Positions 1-9,720 are shown, counted from the first letter of the stretch. The stretch: DNA of 64,000 bases from Xanthobacteraceae bacterium (GCA_019635585.1 JAHBZE010000002.1:248001-312000), one strand, 5' to 3'. Notes: generated by a model from the letters alone, not told the origin. Made by a program: numbers and translations.

Positions 1-956
1 GAGACGCGCTGCGTCGATTCCGCGCTCGCCGCGGCCCGCTCGTCGGCGGTCGATGAAATCGACAGCAGGTCTTTCGAGGCCACCGCCATCTGCCCCGCGT
101 GTTCCTCGAGCCGGTGGACGATCTCGCCGATCCGCGCCTGGAACGCAGCGCTTTCGCGCTTGAGATTTTCCTGCCGCGACAGGCGGTCGGATAATTTGTC
201 GTTCTCGAGCCGCGACAACTCTTCCTCGCGCTTCACCAGCGCGAAATGATTGACCAGCGATCTTGCAAGCGCGCCTACCTCGTCGCGCCGCAGCGCCTCG
301 TTGGCGAGCGATTGCGAGAACTTCCTGCCGCGCTTCAAGACCACGGCCATGCGGCTCAGCGGCTTCACCAGCCAGCGAAACTCGAGAAGCAGGATTTGAC
401 CGAGCACGAACATCGAAAGCAGCACGATCAGAATCTTGTTCTTGCGGTCGTGCGAGATCATTTCGGCGAGCGCTTCCTGGCTTGCGGTCACCCGCGCAAT
501 CAGGTTCTTTTCTATTTCGGAGCGGGCCTGCACGAGTTCCTGCAAGGCCTTCGGGCGCTCCGGATGATTGAGCGCTAACGGTACCAGCGCTGTAACGGCC
601 TTCGCCATATCGGCCGATGCTTTCGTGATGCCGTCGTCTTTCGCGGCGCCACGAATCTCGGCAAGCGAAGTCAACACCGCTTGGCCGGCGTTGTCCGGCT
701 CCAGGCCGCGCGCCAATTGAGAGTACGCGTTGTAGGATGTGTTATGCGCCTTCAGCGCCGCAGCGGTCGCCGCGATCTGCCCGGAGAAGTGGGAAATGCG
801 GACGGTCTGGATGATTTCCACCGTCGCGTAGAGCGAAAACAGAAATCCGAGCATCCCCGCCCAAATGGCCATTCGCTGCCCGACCTGGGCGCGGAACGAG
901 CGCGGAAACATCCCGAAAAACCTTTGGCTGCAATGCCGCGAAGGTATCGGGCTCAT
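1..956 (-). CDS. Methyl-accepting chemotaxis-like membrane protein, C-terminus outside window
   Basis: The reading frame is open from an ATG at 956 to the window edge, giving about 318 residues with no stop. Hydrophobic segments lie at about residues 29-50 and 174-193, with a periplasmic region between them. A HAMP-like stretch (FRWLVKPLSRM, about 193-203) and a long charged coiled-coil-like region follow. This is the layout of a chemoreceptor or similar transmembrane sensor, but the signalling tip or output domain lies past position 1, so a HAMP sensor of another class is possible. GGAGGAAGG lies upstream of the chosen ATG; an in-frame ATG at 911 is an alternative start. It is divergent from dprA. 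Confidence 0.75.
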   Translation of the reverse strand, partial: MSPIPSRHCSQRFFGMFPRSFRAQVGQRMAIWAGMLGFLFSLYATVEIIQTVRISHFSGQIAATAAALKAHNTSYNAYSQLARGLEPDNAGQAVLTSLAEIRGAAKDDGITKASADMAKAVTALVPLALNHPERPKALQELVQARSEIEKNLIARVTASQEALAEMISHDRKNKILIVLLSMFVLGQILLLEFRWLVKPLSRMAVVLKRGRKFSQSLANEALRRDEVGALARSLVNHFALVKREEELSRLENDKLSDRLSRQENLKRESAAFQARIGEIVHRLEEHAGQMAVASKDLLSISSTADERAAASAESTQRV

Positions 957-1035
957 GGTTAATAAATCCTTCCTCCCCGTCTTGCAGGCGTGCGAACGTT
1001 GTTTTTCGTAGTGAAATCGCGGATCGTCGCGTTTC

Positions 1036-2151
1036 ATGAAAAACGGGGACGCTTTCCGCCTCAGCGATGAACAACGGATCGACTGGCTGCGCCTGATCCG
1101 CGCCGAGAATGTCGGCCCGCGCACGTTTCGCATCCTCATCAATCAATTCGGCGGCGCGGGTCCGGCCGCGCGCCTGCTTCCCGAACTCGCGCGCCGCGGC
1201 GGACGCTCGATCATCAACATCCCGAGCCGGGAAGATGCCGAGCGCGAGTTGAGCGAAGCCTCGCGCATCGGCGTGCGCTATGTCGCGCTCGGCGAAGCAG
1301 CTTACCCGAAGTTGCTTCGCGAAATCGACGACCCGCCGCCGTTGCTCGCGATCCGGGGCAATGGCGAAGTCTTTTCGCGCCCTGCGATCGCGATGGTCGG
1401 CGCGCGCAACGCCTCGGTCGCGGGCACGCGCTACGCGGCTTCGCTCGCGCGCGAATTCGGCGAAGCCGGTTTTGCGGTGATTTCCGGTTTGGCACGCGGT
1501 ATCGATTCCGCCGCACACCGCGCCGCGCTTAATACGGGCACTGTTGCAGTTCTCGCAGGCGGCCACGCCAAGCCCTATCCGACCGAGAACGAAAAGCTTC
1601 TGGAGGCGCTCCTCGAACACGGCGCGGCGGTAAGCGAAATGCCCCATCGCTGGGAGCCGCGCGCACGCGACTTCCCTCGCCGCAACCGGCTGATCTCGGG
1701 GCTCGCCGCCGGCGTCGTCGTGGTCGAAGCGGCGGAGCGTTCCGGTTCGCTCATCACCGCAAGACTCGCCGGCGAACAGGGCCGTGAAGTTTTCGCGGTG
1801 CCCGGCTCTCCCGCCGATCCGCGCGCCGGCGGCACCAACCGCCTCATCAAGCAGGGCGCGACCCTTGTTACCTCGGCGGCGGACGTGATCGAAAATCTCA
1901 AACCGATGCTTGGTCTCAGCCAGCCTGTCGTCGCGCGCGAGCCGGAGATTGTGATTCCCGCCGAACCGTCGCCGACAGGCGACGAACTACGTGAACGGAT
2001 TACCGGCCTCCTCGGTAGCGCCCCCGTCACGCTCGATGACCTGGTGCGCGAATCCGGCGCGAAGGCCGGCGACGTGCAGGTCGCGCTGCTGGAACTGGAA
2101 CTCGCAGGCCGCATCGAGCACCACGGCGGCGGGCTGGTTTCGCTGATCTGA
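1036..2151 (+). CDS. dprA: DNA-processing protein DprA
   Basis: The 371-residue protein has the DprA/Smf Rossmann core: MVGARNAS at about residue 120, [12 protein letters not shown] at about 150, and the [11 protein letters not shown] and [12 protein letters not shown] segments. A C-terminal winged-helix region starts near residue 310. DprA binds incoming single-stranded DNA and loads RecA during natural transformation. The gene is also kept in many bacteria not known to be competent. No other competence gene is visible here. It lies upstream of topA with only a small opposite-strand ORF between, as is common in alphaproteobacteria. Confidence 0.96.
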   Translation: MKNGDAFRLSDEQRIDWLRLIRAENVGPRTFRILINQFGGAGPAARLLPELARRGGRSIINIPSREDAERELSEASRIGVRYVALGEAAYPKLLREIDDPPPLLAIRGNGEVFSRPAIAMVGARNASVAGTRYAASLAREFGEAGFAVISGLARGIDSAAHRAALNTGTVAVLAGGHAKPYPTENEKLLEALLEHGAAVSEMPHRWEPRARDFPRRNRLISGLAAGVVVVEAAERSGSLITARLAGEQGREVFAVPGSPADPRAGGTNRLIKQGATLVTSAADVIENLKPMLGLSQPVVAREPEIVIPAEPSPTGDELRERITGLLGSAPVTLDDLVRESGAKAGDVQVALLELELAGRIEHHGGGLVSLI

Positions 2152-2155
2152 CGGC

Positions 2156-2356
2156 TCAGGCGATTCGACGCTTCTCGGCGGGCGGTCCGCCTCCGGACTG
2201 CTCGACGGCCTCCATTCGGGCAAGATCGAGGAGGTAGGACAGCGCCCCGAGGTTGTGCTTGCGGGCCAGCCGCCCCATCTCAGCGCTCATGGCGGCGATA
2301 TAGGCCGCTACCTCTTCCGGGCGGGTTTTCCCGCCTTCTGAGCCTGTTTCCGTCAT
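2156..2356 (-). CDS. Small conserved-type hypothetical protein (66 aa)
   Basis: This is a short acidic-to-amphipathic protein with an Ala/Leu-rich helical centre (AAYIAAMSAEMGRLARKHNL). It has no membrane segment, signal peptide or metal site. It sits convergent to dprA, four bases past that gene's stop, and divergent from topA. I recall similar short ORFs in rhizobial genomes but cannot name a family. The Shine-Dalgarno match is weak (GGGCGGACC before the ATG). It is more likely real than not because the codons look gene-like and it fills the gap cleanly. Confidence 0.6.
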   Translation of the reverse strand: MTETGSEGGKTRPEEVAAYIAAMSAEMGRLARKHNLGALSYLLDLARMEAVEQSGGGPPAEKRRIA

Positions 2357-2567
2357 GGTCCGCCCGCAAAAGACCTGAGAATCGCAGCCTATATCATAGG
2401 TTGTATCGTTTCAATATTTCCCTCGATGCGCGAAACGGTCAGAAGGCCTTAATCGTTCCGCTTTAGGCAGGCGATTTGACTATGCCAGCCGATCTCACCA
2501 TGTTCCCGCCGCCGCGCGGGGCCGCGGGCTCAATTTCCCCTCGTTCGCGAGAAAGTTTCGGACGCTG

Positions 2568-5279
2568 ATGAACGTCGTCATTGTCGAGTCGCCCGCCAAG
2601 GCGAAGACGATCAACAAATACCTCGGCCCCGGCTTCGAGGTGCTGGCCTCCTATGGCCATGTCCGCGACCTGCCCCCGAAAGACGGCTCGGTCGCGCCCG
2701 ACGACGACTTCAGGATGATCTGGCAGGTGGACGGCAAGGCCCAGAAGCGGCTCGCCGAAATCGCCGCCGCGGTGAAGGGCGCGGACCGCCTGATCCTCGC
2801 CACCGACCCAGACCGCGAAGGCGAAGCGATTTCCTGGCACGTGCTTGAAGTGCTCAAAGAGAAGCGCGCGCTGAAAGACCAGAAAGTCGATCGCGTGGTC
2901 TTCAACGCGATCACCAAGGCTGCCGTACAGGAGGCCATGGCGCACCCGCGCGAGATCGACCACTCGCTGGTCGACGCCTATCTCGCCCGCCGCGCGCTTG
3001 ATTACCTCGTCGGCTTCACACTTTCCCCCGTGCTGTGGCGCAAATTGCCCGGCGCGCGCTCCGCCGGCCGCGTGCAGTCGGTGGCGCTCCGCCTCGTCTG
3101 CGATCGCGAGCGCGAAATCGAGGCGTTCAAGCCGCAGGAATACTGGTCGGTAGCGGCCCTGCTCGCGACCCCGCGCGGCGACGCCTTCGAGGCGCGCCTG
3201 GTCGGCGCCGACGGCAAGAAGATTTCGCGTCTCGATGTCGGCTCTGAGCGCGAAGCGCGCGATTTCGAGAAGGCACTGAACGCCGCGAAGTATAAGGTTG
3301 CCTCGATCGAGGCGAAGCCCGCAAAGCGCAACCCCTACCCGCCGTTCACGACCTCGACCTTGCAGCAGGAAGCGAGCCGCAAGCTCGGCTTCGCGCCGTC
3401 GCACACCATGCGGCTCGCGCAGCGTCTTTACGAAGGCATCGAACTCGACGGCGAGACCACCGGCCTCATCACATATATGCGTACCGACGGCATCGATCTC
3501 GCGCCGGAAGCGATCGCACAGGCGCGCGACGTGATCTCGTCGGACTACGGTAAGAATTATCTTCCGGATGCCCCGCGCATCTATAAGAACAAGTCGAAGA
3601 ACGCGCAGGAAGCCCACGAAGCAATTCGCCCGACCGATCTACGCCGCCACCCGAAAGAAATGGCGCGCAAGTTAGACGCCGATCAGTCTCGCCTCTACGA
3701 GTTGATCTGGACCCGCACACTCGCTTGCCAGATGGAAAGCGCGGAGCTGGAGCGCACCACTGTCGAAATCGAAGCGAGCGTCGCAAGCGGCAGCTACAAG
3801 CTCGTGAACCTGCGCGCGACCGGCACGGTCGTGAAGTTCGACGGCTTCCTCACGCTTTACAACGAAAGCCGCGACGACGACTTCGAGGACGAGGACGCGC
3901 GCCGCCTGCCCGCGATGAGCGAAGGCGAAGCGCTGAAAAAGAACGAACTTAAGATTGAGCAGCACTTCACCGAGCCGCCGCCGCGTTTCTCCGAAGCGTC
4001 TCTCGTGAAACGCATGGAAGAACTCGGCATCGGCCGTCCTTCGACCTACGCGTCGATCCTGCAAGTGCTGCGCGACCGCGGCTACACCCGCCTCGACAAA
4101 AAGCGCATCATTCCGGAGGACAAGGGCCGCATCGTCGTCGCGTTCCTCGAATCCTACTTCCCGCGCTATGTCGAATACGAATTCACCGCCGATCTCGAAG
4201 AGAAGCTCGACGAAGTCGCGAACCACGAACTCGATTACAAGAAAGTGCTGCGCGATTTCTGGACCGGCTTCACCGGCGCGGTCGCGGAGACGAAGGACCT
4301 GCGCATCAAGGAAGTCATCGACGTCCTCGATGCGTTGCTCAACGAGCACAATTTCCCGCCGAAAGCCGACGGCTCCGATCCGCGCGCCTGCCCACAATGC
4401 GGCACCGGCCGCCTCGGCCTGAAGGTCGGCAAGTTCGGCGCCTTCATCGGCTGCTCGAATTATCCCGAGTGCCGCTTCACCCGCGCGCTGACCGCGCCGG
4501 GCGAAGGCGAACTCGCGGCGACCAAAGAACTCGGCGAAGATCCTGAGACCAAGAAGATGGTCACTGTACGCTCCGGCCGCTTCGGTCCCTACATTCAGCT
4601 CGGCGAAGCCGAGGACACCGGCGAGAAAACCAAAGGCGGCAAGCCGGTTCTGACGAAGCCCAAGCGCGCGAGCATTCCGAAGAATTTCGACGCGCATGAA
4701 CTCGACTTCGACACGGCGCTCGATTTGCTCAAGCTTCCGCGCGAAGTCGGCAAGCACCCCGAGAGCGGCGAACCGATTCTTGCGGGCTATGGCCGCTTCG
4801 GTCCTTACGTGAAGCATCAGGATACTTACGCGAGCCTGACCGACGGCGACGAAGTGCTGACCGTTGGCCTCAATCGCGCGGTGACGCTGATCGCTGAAAA
4901 GATCGCGCGCGGTCCGGGCCGCGGACGCCGCAAGCCGCAGGGCCGCCCCTTGGGCGATCATCCGGCGCTCGGCGGACCGGTCACGCAGCACGAAGGCAAA
5001 TACGGTCCTTACGTCTCGCACAACAAGGTCAACGCGACCATTCCGGCCGCGACCGATCCGGCGACGATCTCGCTCGAGGAAGCGGTCGCGCTGATCGACG
5101 CGCGCGCGGGCAAGAGCGGCAAGAAGCCCGCAAAAGCGAAGAAAACGAACGGCGCCGGCGAAGAAGCCGTCGCGCCAAAGAAGAAAGCCGCCGCCAAGAA
5201 ACCGGCGGCGAAGAAGAAAGCCGCGCCGAAGAAGAAAAAGAAAAGCGACGACACCGGCGAAACAGCGCTGGAAGAATAG
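2568..5279 (+). CDS. topA: DNA topoisomerase I
   Basis: The protein is 903 residues. It starts directly with the TOPRIM domain (VIVESPAKAKTINKYLG, then the acidic TDPDREGEAISWH). The catalytic tyrosine is Tyr303 in the motif ITYMRTDG. A C4 zinc-finger module follows at about 607 (CPQCG ... CSNYPEC), then repeated GRFGPY-type C-terminal modules and a Lys/Ala-rich tail from about 850 that probably binds DNA non-specifically. The type IA enzyme relaxes negative supercoils through a 5'-phosphotyrosine intermediate. All catalytic landmarks are intact and the length is normal for alphaproteobacteria. Confidence 0.98.
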   Translation: MNVVIVESPAKAKTINKYLGPGFEVLASYGHVRDLPPKDGSVAPDDDFRMIWQVDGKAQKRLAEIAAAVKGADRLILATDPDREGEAISWHVLEVLKEKRALKDQKVDRVVFNAITKAAVQEAMAHPREIDHSLVDAYLARRALDYLVGFTLSPVLWRKLPGARSAGRVQSVALRLVCDREREIEAFKPQEYWSVAALLATPRGDAFEARLVGADGKKISRLDVGSEREARDFEKALNAAKYKVASIEAKPAKRNPYPPFTTSTLQQEASRKLGFAPSHTMRLAQRLYEGIELDGETTGLITYMRTDGIDLAPEAIAQARDVISSDYGKNYLPDAPRIYKNKSKNAQEAHEAIRPTDLRRHPKEMARKLDADQSRLYELIWTRTLACQMESAELERTTVEIEASVASGSYKLVNLRATGTVVKFDGFLTLYNESRDDDFEDEDARRLPAMSEGEALKKNELKIEQHFTEPPPRFSEASLVKRMEELGIGRPSTYASILQVLRDRGYTRLDKKRIIPEDKGRIVVAFLESYFPRYVEYEFTADLEEKLDEVANHELDYKKVLRDFWTGFTGAVAETKDLRIKEVIDVLDALLNEHNFPPKADGSDPRACPQCGTGRLGLKVGKFGAFIGCSNYPECRFTRALTAPGEGELAATKELGEDPETKKMVTVRSGRFGPYIQLGEAEDTGEKTKGGKPVLTKPKRASIPKNFDAHELDFDTALDLLKLPREVGKHPESGEPILAGYGRFGPYVKHQDTYASLTDGDEVLTVGLNRAVTLIAEKIARGPGRGRRKPQGRPLGDHPALGGPVTQHEGKYGPYVSHNKVNATIPAATDPATISLEEAVALIDARAGKSGKKPAKAKKTNGAGEEAVAPKKKAAAKKPAAKKKAAPKKKKKSDDTGETALEE

Positions 5280-5296
5280 TCGTACTACATCAATAG

Positions 5297-5407
5297 CGTC
5301 GTCCCCGCGAAAGCGGGGATCCATAACCCCGGCCTGAGAGAATCGAGAAACAGGGGTTTATGGGTCCCGGCTCGCGCTCGACTTCGTCTCGCTTGGCCGG
5401 GACGACG
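5297..5407. repeat. Dispersed-type palindromic intergenic element between topA and rnr
   Basis: The segment is bounded by perfect 9-bp terminal inverted repeats, CGTCGTCCC at 5297-5305 and GGGACGACG at 5399-5407. Inside the left end is a second hairpin, CCCCGC-GAAA-GCGGGG (5303-5318). The middle carries a near-complementary pair, GATCCATAACCCC against GGGGTTTATGGGTC. This design matches the repeated 'cgtc-ccgcgaaagcggg-atccat' elements I know from Bradyrhizobium and Rhodopseudomonas intergenic regions. I see no second copy in this window, so the repeat status rests on recognition. Confidence 0.7.
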
Positions 5408-5432
5408 AACATTTGCGTCGCAAAGACGTTGA

Positions 5433-7838
5433 ATGCACCATCACTTCAGAAAACAGACTCAAACCTTGTCCAAAAAACCCAAAAAGAAATTCAAAGACCC
5501 GAAGCCGCACGGCGCATTGCCGTCGCGGGAAGAACTCCTTGCCTTCATCACCGAGCGCGGCGGCGATGTCTCGAAGCGCGACATCATCCGCGCCTTCCGT
5601 CTGGACAGCGCCGGCAAAGCCGAACTGAAAACGCTGCTGCGCGATCTGAAAAGCGAAGGCGAAGTCCGTGGCCGCCGCCGCAAGATGACCGCCGCGGGCC
5701 ATGTCGCCGCGACCGTCATGGCAAGCGTGGTCGCGCGCGACAGCGACGGCGAATTGCTCGCCGAGCCGCTCGACTGGGACGAAGAAGATTTCGGCGCTGC
5801 ACCCCGCATCCGCCTGATCTTCGGGCGCAAGCCAAGCGCCGGCCCTGCCCCCGGCATCGGCGACCGCGTGCTCCTCCGCACGCAGAAAACCGAAGACGAC
5901 GAAGACGCGCCCTATACCGGCCGCGTCATCAAGCTCCTCGAAAAAGCGCAGAAACAGATTCTCGGCATCTATCGCAAGTTCGCGCAAGGCGGCGGACGGC
6001 TGGTGCCGGTCGACAAAAAATCCTTGGGCCGCGAAATCGCGATCCCGTCCGGCATGGAAAACGGCGCGGAAGACGGAGATCTCGTCACCGCCGATCCGAT
6101 GCCGCAACGCGCCTTCGGCCTGGCGACCGCGAAAGTGCGCGAGCGTCTCGGCTCGATCAAATCCGAAAAAGCCGTCAGCCTGATTGCGATTCACGCGCAC
6201 GGCATTCCGAACAACTTTCCGAACGCGGTGATCGCCGAAGCCGAGAAAGGCCGCCCCGCGACGCTCGACGACCGCGAAGACTGGCGCGCGCTTCCTCTCG
6301 TCACCATCGACCCTGCGGATGCAAAAGATCACGACGATGCGGTGCACGCGGCAGCCGACGACAATCCGGAAAATCGCGGCGGCTTCGTACTGAGCGTCGC
6401 GATCGCCGATGTCGCGCATTACGTGACGCCGGACTCTGCGATGGATCGCGAAGCGCTCCTGCGCGGCAATTCGGTCTATTTCCCAGACCGCGTCGTGCCG
6501 ATGCTGCCCGAGCGCATCTCGAACGATCTGTGCTCGCTGCGCCCGGATGAAGATCGCGCGGCGTTAGCCATCCGCATGATCATCAACGCGAATGGCCGCA
6601 AGCTGCGTCATTCCTTCCATCGCGTATTGATGCGCTCGCAGGCGAAACTTTCCTATCAGCAGGCGCAGGCCGCGATCGACGGCAGGCCCGACGACACCAC
6701 GCAGCCGCTCCTGAAAGACGTGCTCGAGCCATTGTGGGCCGCCTATCACGCATTGGCGAAGGCGCGCGACGCGCGTGAGCCGCTCGCGCTCGACATTCCC
6801 GAGCGCAAGCTCGTGCTCAATCCCGACGGCACACTCAATCGCGTCACCACACCGGAGCGTCTCGACGCGCATCGCCTGATCGAAGAGTTCATGATTCTGG
6901 CGAACGTCGCCGCTGCAGAGACTGCGGAAGCCAAACGCACGCCGATCGTCTATCGCGTGCATGACGGTCCTTCGCTTGAAAAGGCCGCGGCACTGCGCGA
7001 TTTCCTTCACTCGATCGGCATGACGCTCCCGAAAACGGATCAACTCAGCCCCGCCCTCTTCAACCGCGTGCTCGCGCGCGTCAAAAACACCGAATATGAG
7101 CGGCTGGTGAACGAAGTCGTGCTGCGCTCGCAGGCGCAGGCCGAATACTCGGCGAACAATTACGGTCACTTCGGTCTCACGCTGCGCCGTTACGCACATT
7201 TCACTTCGCCGATCCGCCGCTACGCGGATCTGATCGTGCACCGCTCGCTGATCAGTGCGCTCGATCTTGGCAACGATGGCCTCGCGAACGGGATTACGGC
7301 GGAGGGTCTGGAAGAGACAGCGGCACGTATTTCCGCGGCCGAGCGCCGCGCCATGGCAGCCGAGCGCGAAACCGTCGACCGTCTGATCGCGCATTACATG
7401 GCCGACCGCGTTGGCGCACATTTCCGCGGCGTGGTCTCGGGCGTTACCCGCGCCGGATTGTTCGTGAAGATCGATGAGATCGGCGCCGATGGCTTCGTGC
7501 CGGCGCGCACCATCGGCAACGAGTTCTTCGCCTATCACGAAGCGCTGCAAGCGCTGGTCGGCGACCGCTCCGGCGAAGCCTACCGGCTTGGTGACATCGT
7601 CGAGGTCAAGCTCGTCGAGGCCGTCCCGGTCGCGGGTGCGCTCCGCTTCGAACTTCTGTCCGAGGGCCGTTACGACCTAAAAACGACCCGGAAAACGCGC
7701 AGTCCCGGCGGACCGCATGGCCATCGTGGCAGTCATGCGCCCGGCGAGCGGCAAAACGCCCCGAAGCGTGGCAAATACGGCCGTCCGGTGCCACATAAGG
7801 GCGGCAAAGGCGGCAAACACAAAGGCAAGAAGCGATGA
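5433..7838 (+). CDS. rnr: Ribonuclease R
   Basis: The ORF encodes 801 residues with an N-terminal winged-helix/cold-shock region and an RNB catalytic domain containing the acidic DPADAKDHDDAVH motif (about residues 293-305). An S1 domain covers about 650-735, and the tail is Lys/Gly/His-rich. RNase R is a processive 3'-5' exoribonuclease that degrades structured RNA. The start is uncertain: TTG at 5466 (LSKKPKKK...) removes the odd His-rich leader and is the more typical N-terminus. The stop overlaps the next ATG by four bases, so rnr is probably co-transcribed with the DUF983 and Nudix genes. Confidence 0.96.
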   Translation: MHHHFRKQTQTLSKKPKKKFKDPKPHGALPSREELLAFITERGGDVSKRDIIRAFRLDSAGKAELKTLLRDLKSEGEVRGRRRKMTAAGHVAATVMASVVARDSDGELLAEPLDWDEEDFGAAPRIRLIFGRKPSAGPAPGIGDRVLLRTQKTEDDEDAPYTGRVIKLLEKAQKQILGIYRKFAQGGGRLVPVDKKSLGREIAIPSGMENGAEDGDLVTADPMPQRAFGLATAKVRERLGSIKSEKAVSLIAIHAHGIPNNFPNAVIAEAEKGRPATLDDREDWRALPLVTIDPADAKDHDDAVHAAADDNPENRGGFVLSVAIADVAHYVTPDSAMDREALLRGNSVYFPDRVVPMLPERISNDLCSLRPDEDRAALAIRMIINANGRKLRHSFHRVLMRSQAKLSYQQAQAAIDGRPDDTTQPLLKDVLEPLWAAYHALAKARDAREPLALDIPERKLVLNPDGTLNRVTTPERLDAHRLIEEFMILANVAAAETAEAKRTPIVYRVHDGPSLEKAAALRDFLHSIGMTLPKTDQLSPALFNRVLARVKNTEYERLVNEVVLRSQAQAEYSANNYGHFGLTLRRYAHFTSPIRRYADLIVHRSLISALDLGNDGLANGITAEGLEETAARISAAERRAMAAERETVDRLIAHYMADRVGAHFRGVVSGVTRAGLFVKIDEIGADGFVPARTIGNEFFAYHEALQALVGDRSGEAYRLGDIVEVKLVEAVPVAGALRFELLSEGRYDLKTTRKTRSPGGPHGHRGSHAPGERQNAPKRGKYGRPVPHKGGKGGKHKGKKR

Positions 7839-8239
7839 ACGAAAAGCGCAGTCTCGGTCTGGCGGTGAAGCGCGGCTTTCTGTGCCGCTGCCCGAACTGC
7901 GGCGAAGGCAAGCTGTTCGGCAAATTTCTCAAGGTCGTCGACGAGTGCGCGGTCTGCCACGAGGAGTTTCGCCATCATCGCGCCGATGACGCGCCTGCTT
8001 ATCTCGTGATCCTGATCGTCGGCCATATCATTGTGCCGTCGGCGTTGTGGATGGAGCAACTGTTCCACCCGCCCTATTGGCTCGCCTTCTCGATCTGGCT
8101 ACCGCTGACGCTGATTCTTTCGCTCACGCTCCTACAACCGATGAAGGGCGTCATCGTCGGCTGGCAATGGGCGCAGCGCATGCATGGCTTCGATCCGAAC
8201 CATCAGGACGAAATCGAGCTGATGAAAGATGCGCGATGA
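7835..8239 (+). CDS. DUF983 family zinc-ribbon membrane protein
   Basis: The 134-residue protein opens with a zinc-ribbon-like pair, CRCPNCGEGKLF and CAVCHEEF. Two transmembrane helices follow (about 51-70 and 80-102). This is the DUF983 pattern, found widely in alphaproteobacteria and often near cytochrome oxidase or RNase R genes. The function is not established. The start overlaps rnr by ATGA and the stop overlaps the Nudix gene by ATGA, which argues for tight translational coupling. Confidence 0.93.
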   Translation: MNEKRSLGLAVKRGFLCRCPNCGEGKLFGKFLKVVDECAVCHEEFRHHRADDAPAYLVILIVGHIIVPSALWMEQLFHPPYWLAFSIWLPLTLILSLTLLQPMKGVIVGWQWAQRMHGFDPNHQDEIELMKDAR

Positions 8240-8979
8240 GCGACGTCGCGAAGCAGCTCTCCGAACGCGAGCGCGTCAAGCTCGGACCCGGCTCCGGCAT
8301 TTCGCCGAAGCCGCGCGATGCCGCGACACTCATTCTGATCGACCGTTCCGGAAAAGCGCCGCGCGTGCTGATGGGCAAACGCCATCACAGTCATAAATTC
8401 ATGCCGGGCAAATATGTATTTCCGGGCGGCCGTCTCGACGCCGCCGACCGCGCCATGAAACCGATCGACGAACTTTGCGAGGCCTGCGTGCGGCGCTTGG
8501 GCCAGCATGTCGTCAAATGGACCGAAGGCCGTGGCCGCGCGCTTGCGCTCGCTTCCATCCGCGAGACCGCGGAAGAAACCGGCCTCTTGATCGGCAAGGA
8601 AGATGCGAATGGCGTGGATTCCAAAGCCGACGCGTGGAAGCCTTTCGTCAGCAAGAAAATCCGTCCTTCGCTTTCCGCCCTCACCTTCGTCGCGCGCGCG
8701 ATCACGCCGCCCAAGCGCCCGAAGCGTTTCGACACGCGCTTCTTTCTGGCCGACCGTCAGGCAATCGGCGCGGAGATTGGCGGCATCGTCGGTCCCGATA
8801 CCGAACTCGTCTCGCTCGACTGGCTCACCTTCGACGATGCGCTCGGCGTCGAGTTGCCGAACATCACCAAGGTCGTGCTGAAAGATATCGCCGAGCGGCT
8901 GAAGACCGGCGAGATCGCGCGCCCCGCGCCGTTCTATTTCTTCCGGAACGGCGGCTTCCAGCGCAAGCTGCTAGACTGA
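8236..8979 (+). CDS. NUDIX hydrolase, NUDT7/19-like long form
   Basis: The 247-residue protein contains KYVFPGGRLD (about 56-65) and, further on, the Nudix core SIRETAEETGLLIG (about 108-121). The helix REtaEE residues that bind the catalytic metal are present. A long insertion separates the Gly-rich part of the box from the REXXEE part, as in the NUDT7/8/19 (CoA or nucleoside diphosphate) group. The substrate cannot be told from sequence. The ATG at 8236 overlaps the preceding stop by four bases, which fixes the start. Confidence 0.92.
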   Translation: MSDVAKQLSERERVKLGPGSGISPKPRDAATLILIDRSGKAPRVLMGKRHHSHKFMPGKYVFPGGRLDAADRAMKPIDELCEACVRRLGQHVVKWTEGRGRALALASIRETAEETGLLIGKEDANGVDSKADAWKPFVSKKIRPSLSALTFVARAITPPKRPKRFDTRFFLADRQAIGAEIGGIVGPDTELVSLDWLTFDDALGVELPNITKVVLKDIAERLKTGEIARPAPFYFFRNGGFQRKLLD

Positions 8980-8984
8980 TCGCC

Positions 8985-9200
8985 GTGACCAAAGGCGAAG
9001 CGGAAAAAGCGATCCGGCAACTTTGCCATCAATGGCGAAGGATGGAAGGTCTTTCCCATACGCCCGAGAACGATCTCAACTTCTCTGCTTTTTATGATTG
9101 GGTCGCACGAAATCACGCGGCCAAGCTCGAATTCAAAACTACCTCGGACGTCAGATACAACGTCCAGATATGGTTTGATCGGGAGTTTCGTAGAATTTAG
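8985..9200 (+). CDS. Hypothetical protein (71 aa)
   Basis: A GTG at 8985, five bases after the Nudix stop, opens a 71-residue frame with a basic, aromatic-rich composition (RQLCHQWRRMEGL, AFYDWVARNH, YNVQIWFDREF). There is no signal peptide or known motif. The tight spacing suggests it is the last gene of the rnr-DUF983-Nudix operon. It ends in a four-base convergent overlap with the secreted protein on the minus strand. I do not recognise a family. Confidence 0.6.
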   Translation: MTKGEAEKAIRQLCHQWRRMEGLSHTPENDLNFSAFYDWVARNHAAKLEFKTTSDVRYNVQIWFDREFRRI

Positions 9201-9562
9201 CAGCGGCGGAATTTGCGCAGCGGCCCGCCGTCGGTGGTCGGCGGCTGCTCCATGGTCTGGTTGTCAGCGGAGAAATTGCTGAACACCGTATTCACGTAAG
9301 GCGGCTTCCAGCGGACGTCGATCGCATTATCGAGTTGCCGGACTTCCAGAACTTCGAGCGTCCGCGACGGCGTGCCGTTGTTGAATGCGACCACGAGCTT
9401 GGTTTCCGTGAAGGTGTAGGTGCCGAAGGAACTGCACCAGCGGCCTAGTAACGCCTGAATCGGCTGATCCCGGTTGCCCGCCGGCGCTCCGCCCTGCGCG
9501 AACCCCGCGGCGATGGAAACGGCAAGAAACAGCCCGCTCAGGCTCAGTCTGAATGCGCGCAT
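9197..9562 (-). CDS. Secreted hypothetical protein (121 aa)
   Basis: A typical Sec signal peptide (MRAFRLSLSGLFLAVSIAAGFAQ, cleavage probably after AFA at about 22) precedes a mature domain of about 99 residues. That domain holds two cysteines (WCSSFGTYTF and the terminal RRC), which could form a disulfide. The 'LLGRWCSSFGTYTFTETKL' phrase resembles small lipocalin-like or THAP4-like periplasmic beta-barrels in having an early Trp-Cys and beta-strand-rich text. That is only a resemblance. GGGGGCAC lies just upstream as a ribosome site. Confidence 0.72.
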   Translation of the reverse strand: MRAFRLSLSGLFLAVSIAAGFAQGGAPAGNRDQPIQALLGRWCSSFGTYTFTETKLVVAFNNGTPSRTLEVLEVRQLDNAIDVRWKPPYVNTVFSNFSADNQTMEQPPTTDGGPLRKFRRC

Positions 9563-9720
9563 AGTGCCCCCGTTACGCGAAAAAGCGCGTAATCGTAGTG
9601 CGGCGCCGGGCTGCGCTCCAGCCCCGGAAACGGCCGGAATCTCTTCCTTGACTTACCGGCGGCGGCCGCTAGGTTGCCGCCAAATTCGGGCCTTCGGCCC
9701 CCTTTTCCAGGACATTTGCA

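Noticed and set aside
955-964. TTAACC half site before the chemoreceptor gene
   Set aside because: Only one half of a CtrA site; the required TTAA eleven bases away is absent.
742-1647. Minus-strand frame of about 300 codons across the MCP/dprA junction
   Set aside because: It crosses the intergenic region and lies out of frame inside both real genes; the MCP frame shows two clear membrane helices.
3672-5324. Minus-strand frame of about 550 codons opposite topA
   Set aside because: Shadow of topA in GC-rich DNA; topA has all catalytic motifs in the other strand.
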